From Sodalis praecaptivus (lineage in GTDB: Bacteria > Pseudomonadota > Gammaproteobacteria > Enterobacterales > Enterobacteriaceae): DNA of 64,000 bases. The stretch is from positions 3,524,760 to 3,588,759 of the forward strand of contig NZ_CP006569.1 in the NCBI RefSeq assembly GCF_000517425.1, in the 5' to 3' direction. The position numbers were made by a program, and so were the translations under genes. Below the pieces are notes generated by a model. The model ran no database searches and was not told the origin of the DNA. It was given only the letters and a program-made list of their open reading frames with translations. Below, one piece after another: positions 7,816 to 15,695 of this stretch; the stretch's first letter is position 1; each line of letters opens with the position of its first letter.

Positions 7816-8921
7816 ACGCCTCACTTTATCGAGCCGATTTGCACTATCCGCACCTCCAACTGCACACCGCTTCGTCCGGCAGCGTGCCGGCGCTGGAGTC
7901 GCTGTATCTGTGCCTGCGCGATCGCGGTCTTGAGGGTATAGGCGAGGTTCGTATCAATATCGCTTACCTCAATGGCTATAGCGCTCAGCAGGTTCTCGAT
8001 GACGTCGTAGCGGCGCTCGGCGATTGGGATCTTGCCAGGCCCGCGCGTACGTTACTGGCGGCGCTGGAGCAGGATCACGGGCACCGGTTGGCGCCCACGC
8101 GCATGCTGCTGGATATGGCGCTGCATGACCTGGTAGCCAAACAGGTCGGCACCAGCGTCAGCGGTTTGCTGAGCGCAGAGCCGGCCTCCCCCGTCATGGC
8201 CCACACCAATCAGACCCTGTTCTGGACCAGCGAAGCGGATTTCCTGCGCCAGGCCGGCGATTACGTGGCGCGCGGCTTCACCAGTCTTAAGGTGCGCATC
8301 GGTATCGGTACGCTACAGCAAGACGTGGATCGCCTGCGGGCGTTGCGCAGCCGTTTCGGCGACGGCGTGCATTTGGCCGCCGATGCCAATGGCCAGTGGC
8401 AGCCCGATCACGCCGCCGATAACCTCGCCGCGCTAGCGCCGCTGCGTCTCGGCTATTTGGAACAGCCGCTAGCGCCGGCGTATGACGATAGGCTGCCGGC
8501 GCTGGCGGCGCAAAGCGCCACCCCGCTGATGCTGGACGAAAGCGTCAGCCATGAAGCCGATATCGACCGGGTTATCGCCCTCGGCGGCCGCGTCTGGGCC
8601 CACCTCAAGCTGGTCAAGCTTGGGGGGATCGCCCCCACGGTTCGCGCCGCGCGCCGTCTGCGCGATGCCGGCGTGCCCTTTATGATCGGGCAAATGAATG
8701 AAGGTGCCGCCGCCACCGCCGCGGCGTTACATGTCACGCACCTGACCCGGCCGCGTTTTGCCGAGCTTTATGGCGCCGACGGTCTCGGCGACGATCCGGT
8801 CAGCGGGCTGCGCTATCAGCACGGTACGGTGCAGTGTTTATCCCCCCTCGGCCTGGGTGTCACCTTTGCGGCGCATCAGGCTACTTTGATTCAGGAGTTT
8901 TCCCATGCAAAACATCGGTAA
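7812..8921 (+). CDS. Enolase-superfamily (MR/MLE) racemase/epimerase
   Basis: A 369-residue mandelate racemase/muconate-lactonising-type enzyme. GTG 7812 has GGAG at 7800-7803 and overlaps the previous stop. The C-terminal TIM barrel shows the general bases K160-V-R162 and K266 (HLKLVKLGG), and the Mg ligands D191 (AADANGQW), E217 (YLEQPL) and D242 (LDES). Lysines on opposite faces point to 1,1-proton transfer, as in dipeptide epimerases or N-succinylamino-acid racemases; the second base being Arg in KxR is a variation. Beside an M20 deacylase and an amino-acid importer, inverting an N-acyl amino acid or dipeptide is the likeliest role, though a dehydratase cannot be excluded. Confidence 0.85.
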   Translation: MNASLYRADLHYPHLQLHTASSGSVPALESLYLCLRDRGLEGIGEVRINIAYLNGYSAQQVLDDVVAALGDWDLARPARTLLAALEQDHGHRLAPTRMLLDMALHDLVAKQVGTSVSGLLSAEPASPVMAHTNQTLFWTSEADFLRQAGDYVARGFTSLKVRIGIGTLQQDVDRLRALRSRFGDGVHLAADANGQWQPDHAADNLAALAPLRLGYLEQPLAPAYDDRLPALAAQSATPLMLDESVSHEADIDRVIALGGRVWAHLKLVKLGGIAPTVRAARRLRDAGVPFMIGQMNEGAAATAAALHVTHLTRPRFAELYGADGLGDDPVSGLRYQHGTVQCLSPLGLGVTFAAHQATLIQEFSHAKHR

Positions 8922-10080
8922 CGTGGTTCAGGGCAGCGAATCCGCCTTCAGCGTTCAGGAGTTTGACCTGCGGGTCGCCCGCGCGCGCGAACTGCTGACC
9001 GCCGCCGGGCTGGATGTGATGATTATCACGGGTCCAGAGAATATTTTTTATCTCACGGGCCAGCAGACCCCCGGCTATTACACTTTCCAAGCGCTGCTGC
9101 TGCCGGTAGAAGGCGATCCGGTGTTCGTCATCCGCCAGTTGGAGTATTGCAACTTTATCGCCAATACCTGGATAAGCGACGCCGCTATCTATCAAGACGG
9201 CGATAACCCTATCGATTTTCTGTTCGGCGTACTGCGCGATCGCCACTGGCTGAACAGCCGCATCGGCATCGATAAGCGCGGCTGGTTCCTGCCGATTGCC
9301 GTGTACGAGGCGCTACAGGCCAAGCTGGGGACCATTTATGACGGCGCCGGAGTCATTGAGCAGTTGCGCGCGGTGAAATCCGCCGCCGAGCTGGAAAAGA
9401 TGGGCCACGCCGCCCGCTATGTCGATGCCGGCATGCGCGCGGGTCTTGAGGCGATCGCCGCCGGCGCCGACGAAAATGCGCTGGTGGCGGCCATGATGGG
9501 TCAAGCGATTGCCGCCGGGTCGGAGTATGTCGGTATGGAACCCCTGGTTTCCAGCGGCACGCGCAGCGGCGTACCGCACGGCACCTGGCGTCGGCGCAAA
9601 ATCCAGCCGGGCGACCCGGTGTTCCTGGAGATGGCCGCCGCCCACGACCGTTATCACGCCGCGCTAATGCGCTCAGCCTGGCTGGGCAAACCGCCGGCCG
9701 CCGCGCTGGAGATGGAAAAAGTCTGTCAGGAGGCGCTGCAAGCGGCGCTCGACGCCATCCGTCCGGGCGCCACCTGTGAAGCGCCCCATATCGCCTGTCA
9801 GCAGGTCATCGACCGCGCCGGCTACACCGATAATTTCCGTAAACGCACCGGTTACTCGATCGGCGTCGCTTTTGCGCCGGACTGGGGCGAAGGGGCGATC
9901 CTTAGCCTCTACAGCGGCATTACTACCGAATTGCAGCCGGGTATGACCTTCCATATCCCGCCCGCGCTGCGCATTTACGGCGAATTTACCGTCGGCGTCA
10001 GTGAAACCATCGTCGTTACGGAAACCGGTTATCGCAGCCTCGGCACAATTCCGCGGCCGCTGACCCTGATCAATGCCTAA
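8905..10080 (+). CDS. M24-family protein, creatinase/ectoine-hydrolase-like
   Basis: A 391-residue protein with an N-terminal creatinase domain (~1-150, IITGPENIFYLTGQQTPGYY) and a C-terminal pita-bread M24 domain. It begins inside the previous gene (17-bp overlap) behind CAGGAG. The first two metal-ligand aspartates of aminopeptidases are replaced by E242 and A253 (LEMAAAHDRYHAAL), so a dinuclear metal site looks impossible. That resembles metal-independent creatinase and ectoine hydrolase rather than prolidase. It probably hydrolyses a C-N bond in an amino-acid derivative made by the adjacent enzymes. Confidence 0.83.
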   Translation: MQNIGNVVQGSESAFSVQEFDLRVARARELLTAAGLDVMIITGPENIFYLTGQQTPGYYTFQALLLPVEGDPVFVIRQLEYCNFIANTWISDAAIYQDGDNPIDFLFGVLRDRHWLNSRIGIDKRGWFLPIAVYEALQAKLGTIYDGAGVIEQLRAVKSAAELEKMGHAARYVDAGMRAGLEAIAAGADENALVAAMMGQAIAAGSEYVGMEPLVSSGTRSGVPHGTWRRRKIQPGDPVFLEMAAAHDRYHAALMRSAWLGKPPAAALEMEKVCQEALQAALDAIRPGATCEAPHIACQQVIDRAGYTDNFRKRTGYSIGVAFAPDWGEGAILSLYSGITTELQPGMTFHIPPALRIYGEFTVGVSETIVVTETGYRSLGTIPRPLTLINA

Positions 10081-10107
10081 TAGGCCCTGTAATTTAAAGG
10101 ATATCTG

Positions 10108-11031
10108 ATGAAAGACATGACCGAATGCCGCGAACGCCTGCGCGGTATTTTCAATATCACCGTGACGCCCTTTACCCACGACGGCGAAATCGACTTCGCC
10201 GGCCTGGCCGCCAACATTGAGCGGGTTATCGGCCTGGGCTATGACGGTATTCTGATCGGCGGGACCTACGGCGAATTCCCCGCTCTCTCCCCGGAGGAGC
10301 GCGCGGCGATTTTTCGCCACGTAATGGATGTGGTGAACGATCGGGTACCGGTGATGCTGTGCAGCGCCGGCTCCGATGCGCGCGTGGTAGAACAGCTCAC
10401 GCGGCTGGCGGGCGATCTCGGCGGGCTGCCGATGGTGACGCCGCCGTTTGTCTCGGAGGTCACCGATGCGCAGATCGTCAGCTTCTTTAAACGGATGGCG
10501 CCGCTCTCCCGCACCGGCATTCTGGTGTATAACGCCCCGGGCATCGGCATCACGCTCGCGCCGCCGATTCTGGAACAGCTGGCGGATATCCCGCAGGTGG
10601 TGGGCATCAAACAGGGCGACCTGAACCCGACCGCCATCGATCAGATAGCCAATCGTCTGGGCGGTCGTTTACGGCTGTTCTGTGCGTCGGACCTGGCGTT
10701 CCTGGGGCCGATGATGTGCGGCTTCGACGGCATCAGCACCACTAACAGCGGCGCCTTGCCGGAGCTGGTGCTGGCGACCTTCCGCGCGCTGGAGTCCGGC
10801 GATGCCGCGACCGCGCGCGATCTGCACCGTCTGTGGTATGACTTCCGCGCCCTCGCCCGCCGCCACGGCCAACCGCAGTTGGTCAAAGCGGCCATGAATC
10901 TGCGCGGTTTCAACGGCGGACATGTCCGGTTGCCGCTTGTCGATGTGGGTCCCGAGGTGATTGAGCAAACCCGCGCGGTGTTGCAAAGCCTGGCAGCCGA
11001 TGCGCGCAGCGGCGTGACGCTGGCGCAATAA
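10108..11031 (+). CDS. DapA/NanA-family aldolase or synthase
   Basis: A 307-residue Schiff-base enzyme of the dihydrodipicolinate synthase/N-acetylneuraminate lyase family. ATG 10108 has AAGGA upstream. The Schiff-base lysine is K168 in VVGIKQGD and the tyrosine is Y141 in VYNAPG, the spacing found in DapA. The N-terminus GIFNITVTPFTHDGEIDFAGL and IGGTYGEFPALS match the family, with GTYGE where many have GTTGE. It is the last gene of the rightward run and ends at a hairpin shared with a converging gene. Likely reactions are retro-aldol cleavage or hydration/decarboxylation of a 2-oxo acid. Confidence 0.87.
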   Translation: MKDMTECRERLRGIFNITVTPFTHDGEIDFAGLAANIERVIGLGYDGILIGGTYGEFPALSPEERAAIFRHVMDVVNDRVPVMLCSAGSDARVVEQLTRLAGDLGGLPMVTPPFVSEVTDAQIVSFFKRMAPLSRTGILVYNAPGIGITLAPPILEQLADIPQVVGIKQGDLNPTAIDQIANRLGGRLRLFCASDLAFLGPMMCGFDGISTTNSGALPELVLATFRALESGDAATARDLHRLWYDFRALARRHGQPQLVKAAMNLRGFNGGHVRLPLVDVGPEVIEQTRAVLQSLAADARSGVTLAQ

Positions 11032-11082
11032 CCCTTTGGCCGGCGCCACGACGGGCTGGCCAAGGTGAAAGCGCGAGCCCAG

Positions 11083-11111
11083 AGCCAGGAGGGGACCAGC
11101 CCCTTCTGGCT
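11083..11111. terminator. Bidirectional terminator between convergent genes
   Basis: Arms 11083-11094 (AGCCAGGAGGGG) and 11100-11111 (CCCCTTCTGGCT) pair at 12 positions including one G-U, with a 5-nt loop and TTATTCTTCT following. The right arm touches the stop codon of the glutaminase-domain gene. Confidence 0.65.
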
Positions 11112-12310
11112 TATTCTTCTCCGGCCGCGCGCCGCAGCAGCGCGGTGACCAGCGGATGCGGCGCGTCCTGACGCGACCCCAGTTCGGGATGGCCCTGTAC
11201 GCCGCACCAGAATCGGCCATCGCTCGCCTCGATGGCATCCACCACCGTCCCTTCCCCGCCCAGCGCGCTAACCCGAATACCGGTCTGCGTCAGCGCCTCG
11301 TTCAGTAACGGATTAAATTGATAGCGGTGATTGTAATGCAGCGGGCTGCTTTCCCCCAGCAGTGCGGCCATCAGCGTTCCCGGCTGACTGTGCAGGCTCA
11401 GACGGCCGCTGCGGTGTACCCCGGTAAGCGCCGGCTGACACAGCGGCACAAAGGTTTTTACCGGCGCCGCGGGATCCGCCTCCGCCAGCGAAGCCGCGCG
11501 CAGCGAAGCCAACTGTTGCAGCGCCGCCGTGGCCATGGTCTGCATCCCGAGGCATAACCCGAGCGTGGGAATGCCGCGCAATAGCGTGTCGCGCGCCACC
11601 GCGATTTGCCCGGCGACATTGGCCATCGCCGATCCGCCCGGCAGCAATACGCCGTCGACCTCGTCCAGCGCCTTAAGCGTTGGTTCAAGCCGCTGCGGCG
11701 ATAAATAACGCACTCTGAGCGCCAACCCCAGCGCGTCGGCGGCATCCCCGAGCGCCGCCAGTGTCGCCGGATAGCTGTCCCATTGATCCGCGCGGCTGCC
11801 TATCAGCGCCACCACCACCGGCCGGCGGCGCGGCGGCGCGCTTTGGGCGACGTCAGCCCGCGGCGTGGCGCGCAGCCAGCGGCCGAAATCGTCCTGACGC
11901 CACGGATCGCCGACGGCACGGCTCTCCTCCGCCGCCAGTTGCCACTCACCGCCCTGCCGACGGATATGTAAGCGCTGAAAGCGGTGCCCGTGTTGCTGGA
12001 GGCTCGCGATGACCGCCGACGCCTGCTGCGGCGGCGTGGCCACCACGCAGTCCGCCGGCAGCGCCAAGGCGGTGGCGGGCACGCATTCCGGCGCCAGCCA
12101 GCGGCCGCTCAGCCGCTCCGGCCACAACAGGCCGCTGGTGGCCAGGCCGCCGCCCGCCAATACATGCTGCCGGGCGTCGGGAAAGCGCTGCGTCGGCCAG
12201 TCGCTGCGTACGCAAATCAGCGGCAGTTGATGTTCAGCGGCCAATGTTCCGGCCATCACGCTAAACCGTGCCGGCTGCTCGCCGTCCTCTACCACTACCA
12301 TTACGGTCAT
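11111..12310 (-). CDS. Protein with a PyrG-like class I glutamine amidotransferase domain
   Basis: A 399-residue protein starting at 12310 behind AGGAACGGG. The first ~165 residues are of unknown fold. The rest parallels the glutaminase half of CTP synthase: DGVLLPGG, the nucleophile elbow GLCLGMQ with C253, the HYNHRYQFN loop and the H374-P-E376 dyad in VQGHPELGSR. The CTP synthase amidoligase half is absent, so it is not PyrG. It may hydrolyse a gamma-glutamyl or other amide, or supply ammonia to a partner. It sits between the DapA-like enzyme and the aminotransferase gene and is divergent from the latter, suggesting a role in the same pathway. Confidence 0.78.
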   Translation of the reverse strand: MTVMVVVEDGEQPARFSVMAGTLAAEHQLPLICVRSDWPTQRFPDARQHVLAGGGLATSGLLWPERLSGRWLAPECVPATALALPADCVVATPPQQASAVIASLQQHGHRFQRLHIRRQGGEWQLAAEESRAVGDPWRQDDFGRWLRATPRADVAQSAPPRRRPVVVALIGSRADQWDSYPATLAALGDAADALGLALRVRYLSPQRLEPTLKALDEVDGVLLPGGSAMANVAGQIAVARDTLLRGIPTLGLCLGMQTMATAALQQLASLRAASLAEADPAAPVKTFVPLCQPALTGVHRSGRLSLHSQPGTLMAALLGESSPLHYNHRYQFNPLLNEALTQTGIRVSALGGEGTVVDAIEASDGRFWCGVQGHPELGSRQDAPHPLVTALLRRAAGEE

Positions 12311-12450
12311 ATCCCGTTCCTTGCAATGAGGGGTGATAAGCTGAACCTATGACTGCGGCTGCCTGAGGCCGTGGGTCATAAAAAAAACCGTTAACCGGAT
12401 AAAATCCGTACGCATCAGACAGCGGCTCATGGTACCTTAAATTGCATTAA

Positions 12451-12470
12451 TTGTGTCAAATAATACAATA
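12451..12470. promoter_or_regulatory. Candidate GntR operator upstream of the aminotransferase
   Basis: The 20-mer TTGTGTCAAATAATACAATA matches the motif at 4113-4132 at 16 of 20 positions with identical TTGT-N10-ACAA spacing. It ends 10 bases before the aminotransferase ATG at 12481 and overlaps promoter-like hexamers TTGCAT (12442) and TACAAT (12464), a position suited to repression. Confidence 0.5.
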
Positions 12471-12480
12471 CGAGGATGTC

Positions 12481-13689
12481 ATGACTGTGGAACACATTGC
12501 CCCGCGCATGAAACGGGTACGCCCCTCTCCCACCGCGGCGATTTCCGACCGCGTGCGCGCCATGAGCCTGGCGGGTATAGATGTGATCAATCTGGGCGAA
12601 GGCGAATTGGACTTCGATACCCCGGAGAACATCAAGCAGGCGGGCATCGACGCCATTCGCCAGGGCGATACCAAATATACCGCCGTGCCGGGCACCGCCG
12701 CGCTGAAAGCGGCCATCATCGCTAAATTCGGCAAGGAAAACGGCTTACGCTACCGCCCGGAAGAAGTGATTGCCGGCAGCGGCGCCAAGCAGCTGATTTT
12801 CAACGCGCTACTGGCCACGGTTGCCGCCGGTGACGAGGTGCTGGTGCCCGCGCCTTACTGGGTCTCTTATCCTGATATGGTCGCCCTGGCGGACGGCCAG
12901 GCGCGCATCATCCCTTGCAGTGAAGCGTCCGGTTGGAAACTCTCCGCCGCCGATCTGGCCGCCGCCATCACCCCCGCCACCCGCTGGCTTATTCTGAACT
13001 CCCCCAATAATCCCACCGGCGCGGTTTACAGCGTCGAGGAGTTAAAGGGCCTCGCGGCGGTACTGCTTGACGCTCCGCAGGTGCTCATTATGGCGGATGA
13101 TATTTACGAGCATATGCGCCACGACGCTCAGCCCTTCGCGACGCTGGCGCAGGTGGAGACGCGGCTGCACGGGCGTACGCTGACGGTAAATGGATTGTCG
13201 AAAGGTTATTCTATGACCGGCTGGCGACTGGGCTATGCCGGCGGCCCGGCGTGGCTGATTGCGGCCATGCAAATTCTGCAATCCCAAAGCACCTCCAACC
13301 CCAGCTCCATTTCCCAGGCGGCGGCGGTGGCGGCGCTGACGCAGCCCGCGCAGTTTCTTTCACAGTGGCTAGCCACGCTTTCCCGCCGCCGCGCGCGGGT
13401 GATGGCGATGATCGCCGAGGTGGACGGCCTCAGCGCCGCGCTGCCCCCCGGCGCCTTTTACGTGTTCGCCAATTGTCAGGGACTACTGGGCAAACAGACG
13501 CCGGAAGGCGCGGTATTGAACAGCGATGTCGCCGTGGCGGATTATCTGGTGCAAAGCGCGCACGTGGCGACGCTGCAAGGCAGCGCGTTCGGCACGCCAG
13601 GTTATCTGCGCATCGCCTATGCGATAGACGATAAGCGCTTGGAGGAAGCCTGCGCGCGCATTGGCCAGGCCTGCGCCCGGTTGCGCTAA
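12481..13689 (+). CDS. Class I PLP-dependent aminotransferase (aspartate aminotransferase fold)
   Basis: A 402-residue transaminase. ATG 12481 follows a GAGG ribosome site. The substrate-arginine-region motif is NSPNNPTGAVY, the cofactor aspartate lies in MADDIYEHM and the PLP lysine is in NGLSKGYSMTGWRLGY. These are the hallmarks of fold-type I subgroup I-gamma enzymes that act on aspartate, aromatic or broad 2-oxo acids. It is divergent from the glutaminase-domain gene, and its upstream motif ties it to the GntR regulator at 3187. It probably takes the free amino acid released by the deacylases to its 2-oxo acid. Confidence 0.9.
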   Translation: MTVEHIAPRMKRVRPSPTAAISDRVRAMSLAGIDVINLGEGELDFDTPENIKQAGIDAIRQGDTKYTAVPGTAALKAAIIAKFGKENGLRYRPEEVIAGSGAKQLIFNALLATVAAGDEVLVPAPYWVSYPDMVALADGQARIIPCSEASGWKLSAADLAAAITPATRWLILNSPNNPTGAVYSVEELKGLAAVLLDAPQVLIMADDIYEHMRHDAQPFATLAQVETRLHGRTLTVNGLSKGYSMTGWRLGYAGGPAWLIAAMQILQSQSTSNPSSISQAAAVAALTQPAQFLSQWLATLSRRRARVMAMIAEVDGLSAALPPGAFYVFANCQGLLGKQTPEGAVLNSDVAVADYLVQSAHVATLQGSAFGTPGYLRIAYAIDDKRLEEACARIGQACARLR

Positions 13690-13720
13690 GCAGTCCACGC
13701 AGCGCGCGTCCCGTATACCG

Positions 13721-13935
13721 TGACGCGCGTCCGGCTTGGCGCCGCGTTCCCCCTTAATTCGCGACCCGCGCCCGGCTTGGCGCCGCGTTTGCTCTTATTT
13801 CATGACGCGCGTCCGGCTTGGCGCCGCGTTCGCCCTTATTTCGCGACCGCGCCCGGCTTGGCGCCGCGTTCGCCCTTATTTCATGACGCGCGTCCGGCGT
13901 GGTGCAGCGTTCGCCCGTCTTGCGTGCTAAACGTC
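13721..13935. repeat. 41-bp tandem minisatellite, about five copies
   Basis: CCGGCTTGG cores start at 13731, 13772, 13813, 13853 and 13894 (last as CCGGCGTGG), a period of 40-41 bp. Each unit runs CCGGCTTGGCGCCGCGTT, then a short variable stretch, then GACGCGCGT or CGCGACC. A degenerate sixth copy may follow to 13970. It is unrelated in sequence to the 43-bp array at 2050. Confidence 0.85.
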
Positions 13936-14126
13936 CAGCTTTCCTGGATAGGCGTGGCGCCACGATCGCTGTTTACCTCGGCGGCGCGGCGCCGCCGTCA
14001 CCGAAAACCGCCGCTGGCAAATTCTTTTTTTACTAACTATATTCCTTAAAAGAATTAAAACATTCCCCGCGCCTCCTCTACACTGCCTGCAATTTTACCT
14101 TTCTTTTTATTAGCAGGAATTGTTAT

Positions 14127-15695
14127 ATGAAGCTTCGTCACTGCTGCGCTGCCCTTGCCAGCCTTATGATTACCGCCGGCGCCCAAGGGGCAACCCCGGC
14201 GAATACGCTGGTTATCGCCCAATCCATTGATGACGCTATCAGCTTCGATCCCGCGCAGGGTTTTGAGTTGACCACCGTGCAATCTTTTAACAGCCTGTAC
14301 CAGCGGCTTTTGCAATCAAATCCGCAGGATCCGGTGACGCTGCAACCGACCCTGGCCAGCGCGTGGCAGGCCGGCAGCGACAACCGCAGTCTCACCTTCA
14401 CCCTGCGCCCGGACGCAAAATTCGCCAGCGGCAACCCGCTGCGCCCCGAAGACGTGATTTTTTCCCTGTCGCGGGTCATCAAACTGAATCTGGAGCCGTC
14501 GTTTATCCTCACCCAACTGGGGTGGACTAGCCAAAACGTCGACAGCATGCTGAGTAAAACCGGCGATCGCCAGATCACCGTCCGCTGGACCGCCGAGGTC
14601 AGTCCAACCTATGTGCTAAGCCTGCTCTCCGCGCCGGTGTCGTCCATCATTGACGCCAAACTCGCACTGGCCCATGAAAAAGACGGCGACTTCGGCCACG
14701 ACTGGTTAAACAGCCACTCCGCCGGCAGCGGCCCCTACCAAATCCGTACCTATGTGCCCCATGAAGCGCTGGTATTGCAGGCCAACCCCGGATCGCCCGA
14801 AGGCGCGCCGAAGCTTGCGACCCTGCTCATTAAAAACGTGCCGGATCCGGCCGCTCGCCGCTTATTGGTCGAGCAGGGCGATGCCGATATCGCCCGCAAC
14901 CTGGGCGCGGATCAAATCGCGGCGCTGCAGGGTAAACCGGGCGTCAAGCCGCTGGCTGTGCCGATGGCGTCTCTGTATTTTTTGCTGTTTAACACCCAGG
15001 CGTCGCCGGCGTTGAAAAACCCCGCGTTCTGGGAGGCGGCGCGTTATCTGTTTGATTATCAGGGTATCGCTGACGATCTTCTGAAAGGGCAGTTTCAGGT
15101 GCATCAAACCTTCTTGCCGGAAGGCTATCTCGGCGCCAGCAGCGAGCGGCCCTACCGCTTTGATCCGGAAAAAGCCAAGCAAATTTTGGCCAAGGCCGGT
15201 CTCACCAATGTCGCGTTTACGCTCGCCGTGAGCAATCAGCCGCCCTATCTCGATATTGCCCAAGCGCTACAGGGCAGCTTCGCCAAGGGGGGCGTAAAAG
15301 TAAACGTCGTGCCCGGCCTGAGCGCCCAAGTGTCCACCCGCGTCAAAAATCACGACTTCGAGGCCAATCTTGGCTCCTGGGGACCGGATTACTTCGACCC
15401 GAACACCAACGCCGCCGCCTTCGCCTATAACCCGCAGGACGGCAGCTCTACGCTGGCCGCGCGCGCCAACTGGGTTAATCCAGCGCTGAATAAGCAGGTA
15501 TTGGCCGCCACGGCCGAGAGTTCGCCACAAAAACGCGTTGCGCTTTATCAGCACCTGCAGCAGGAACTGCTGCACCACTCCCCCTTTGTGATCGGCTTGC
15601 AGGCGCGCAATCTGATTGCGGTGCGCGATAATTTAAAAGAGTATGTTCAGGGCATCAACCCGGATATGGTCTTTTATAGCAAGGTAACCAAGTAA
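14127..15695 (+). CDS. Dipeptide/nickel-family ABC substrate-binding protein
   Basis: A 522-residue SBP_bac_5 (cluster C) binding protein. ATG 14127 follows AGGA and begins a clean signal peptide with cleavage after GAQGA. The mature N-terminus NTLVIAQSIDDAISFDPAQGFEL and the SLYQRLLQ and FTLRPDAKFASGNPLRPEDV blocks are diagnostic of DppA/OppA/GsiB relatives. It starts a five-gene run whose stops and starts touch or overlap. The likely ligand is a short peptide or similarly sized charged compound; the sequence does not separate dipeptide from glutathione- or nickel-type ligands. Confidence 0.9.
   Translation: MKLRHCCAALASLMITAGAQGATPANTLVIAQSIDDAISFDPAQGFELTTVQSFNSLYQRLLQSNPQDPVTLQPTLASAWQAGSDNRSLTFTLRPDAKFASGNPLRPEDVIFSLSRVIKLNLEPSFILTQLGWTSQNVDSMLSKTGDRQITVRWTAEVSPTYVLSLLSAPVSSIIDAKLALAHEKDGDFGHDWLNSHSAGSGPYQIRTYVPHEALVLQANPGSPEGAPKLATLLIKNVPDPAARRLLVEQGDADIARNLGADQIAALQGKPGVKPLAVPMASLYFLLFNTQASPALKNPAFWEAARYLFDYQGIADDLLKGQFQVHQTFLPEGYLGASSERPYRFDPEKAKQILAKAGLTNVAFTLAVSNQPPYLDIAQALQGSFAKGGVKVNVVPGLSAQVSTRVKNHDFEANLGSWGPDYFDPNTNAAAFAYNPQDGSSTLAARANWVNPALNKQVLAATAESSPQKRVALYQHLQQELLHHSPFVIGLQARNLIAVRDNLKEYVQGINPDMVFYSKVTK

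Noticed and set aside
12442-12469. Sigma-70 promoter TTGCAT-16-TACAAT for the aminotransferase
   Set aside because: The implied start site leaves only a few bases before the ATG and would barely include the ribosome site; kept only as a note to the operator.
13736-13930. 64-codon open frame over the 41-bp repeats
   Set aside because: The period is not a multiple of three, so the apparent repeats in the protein are accidental; no start signal.
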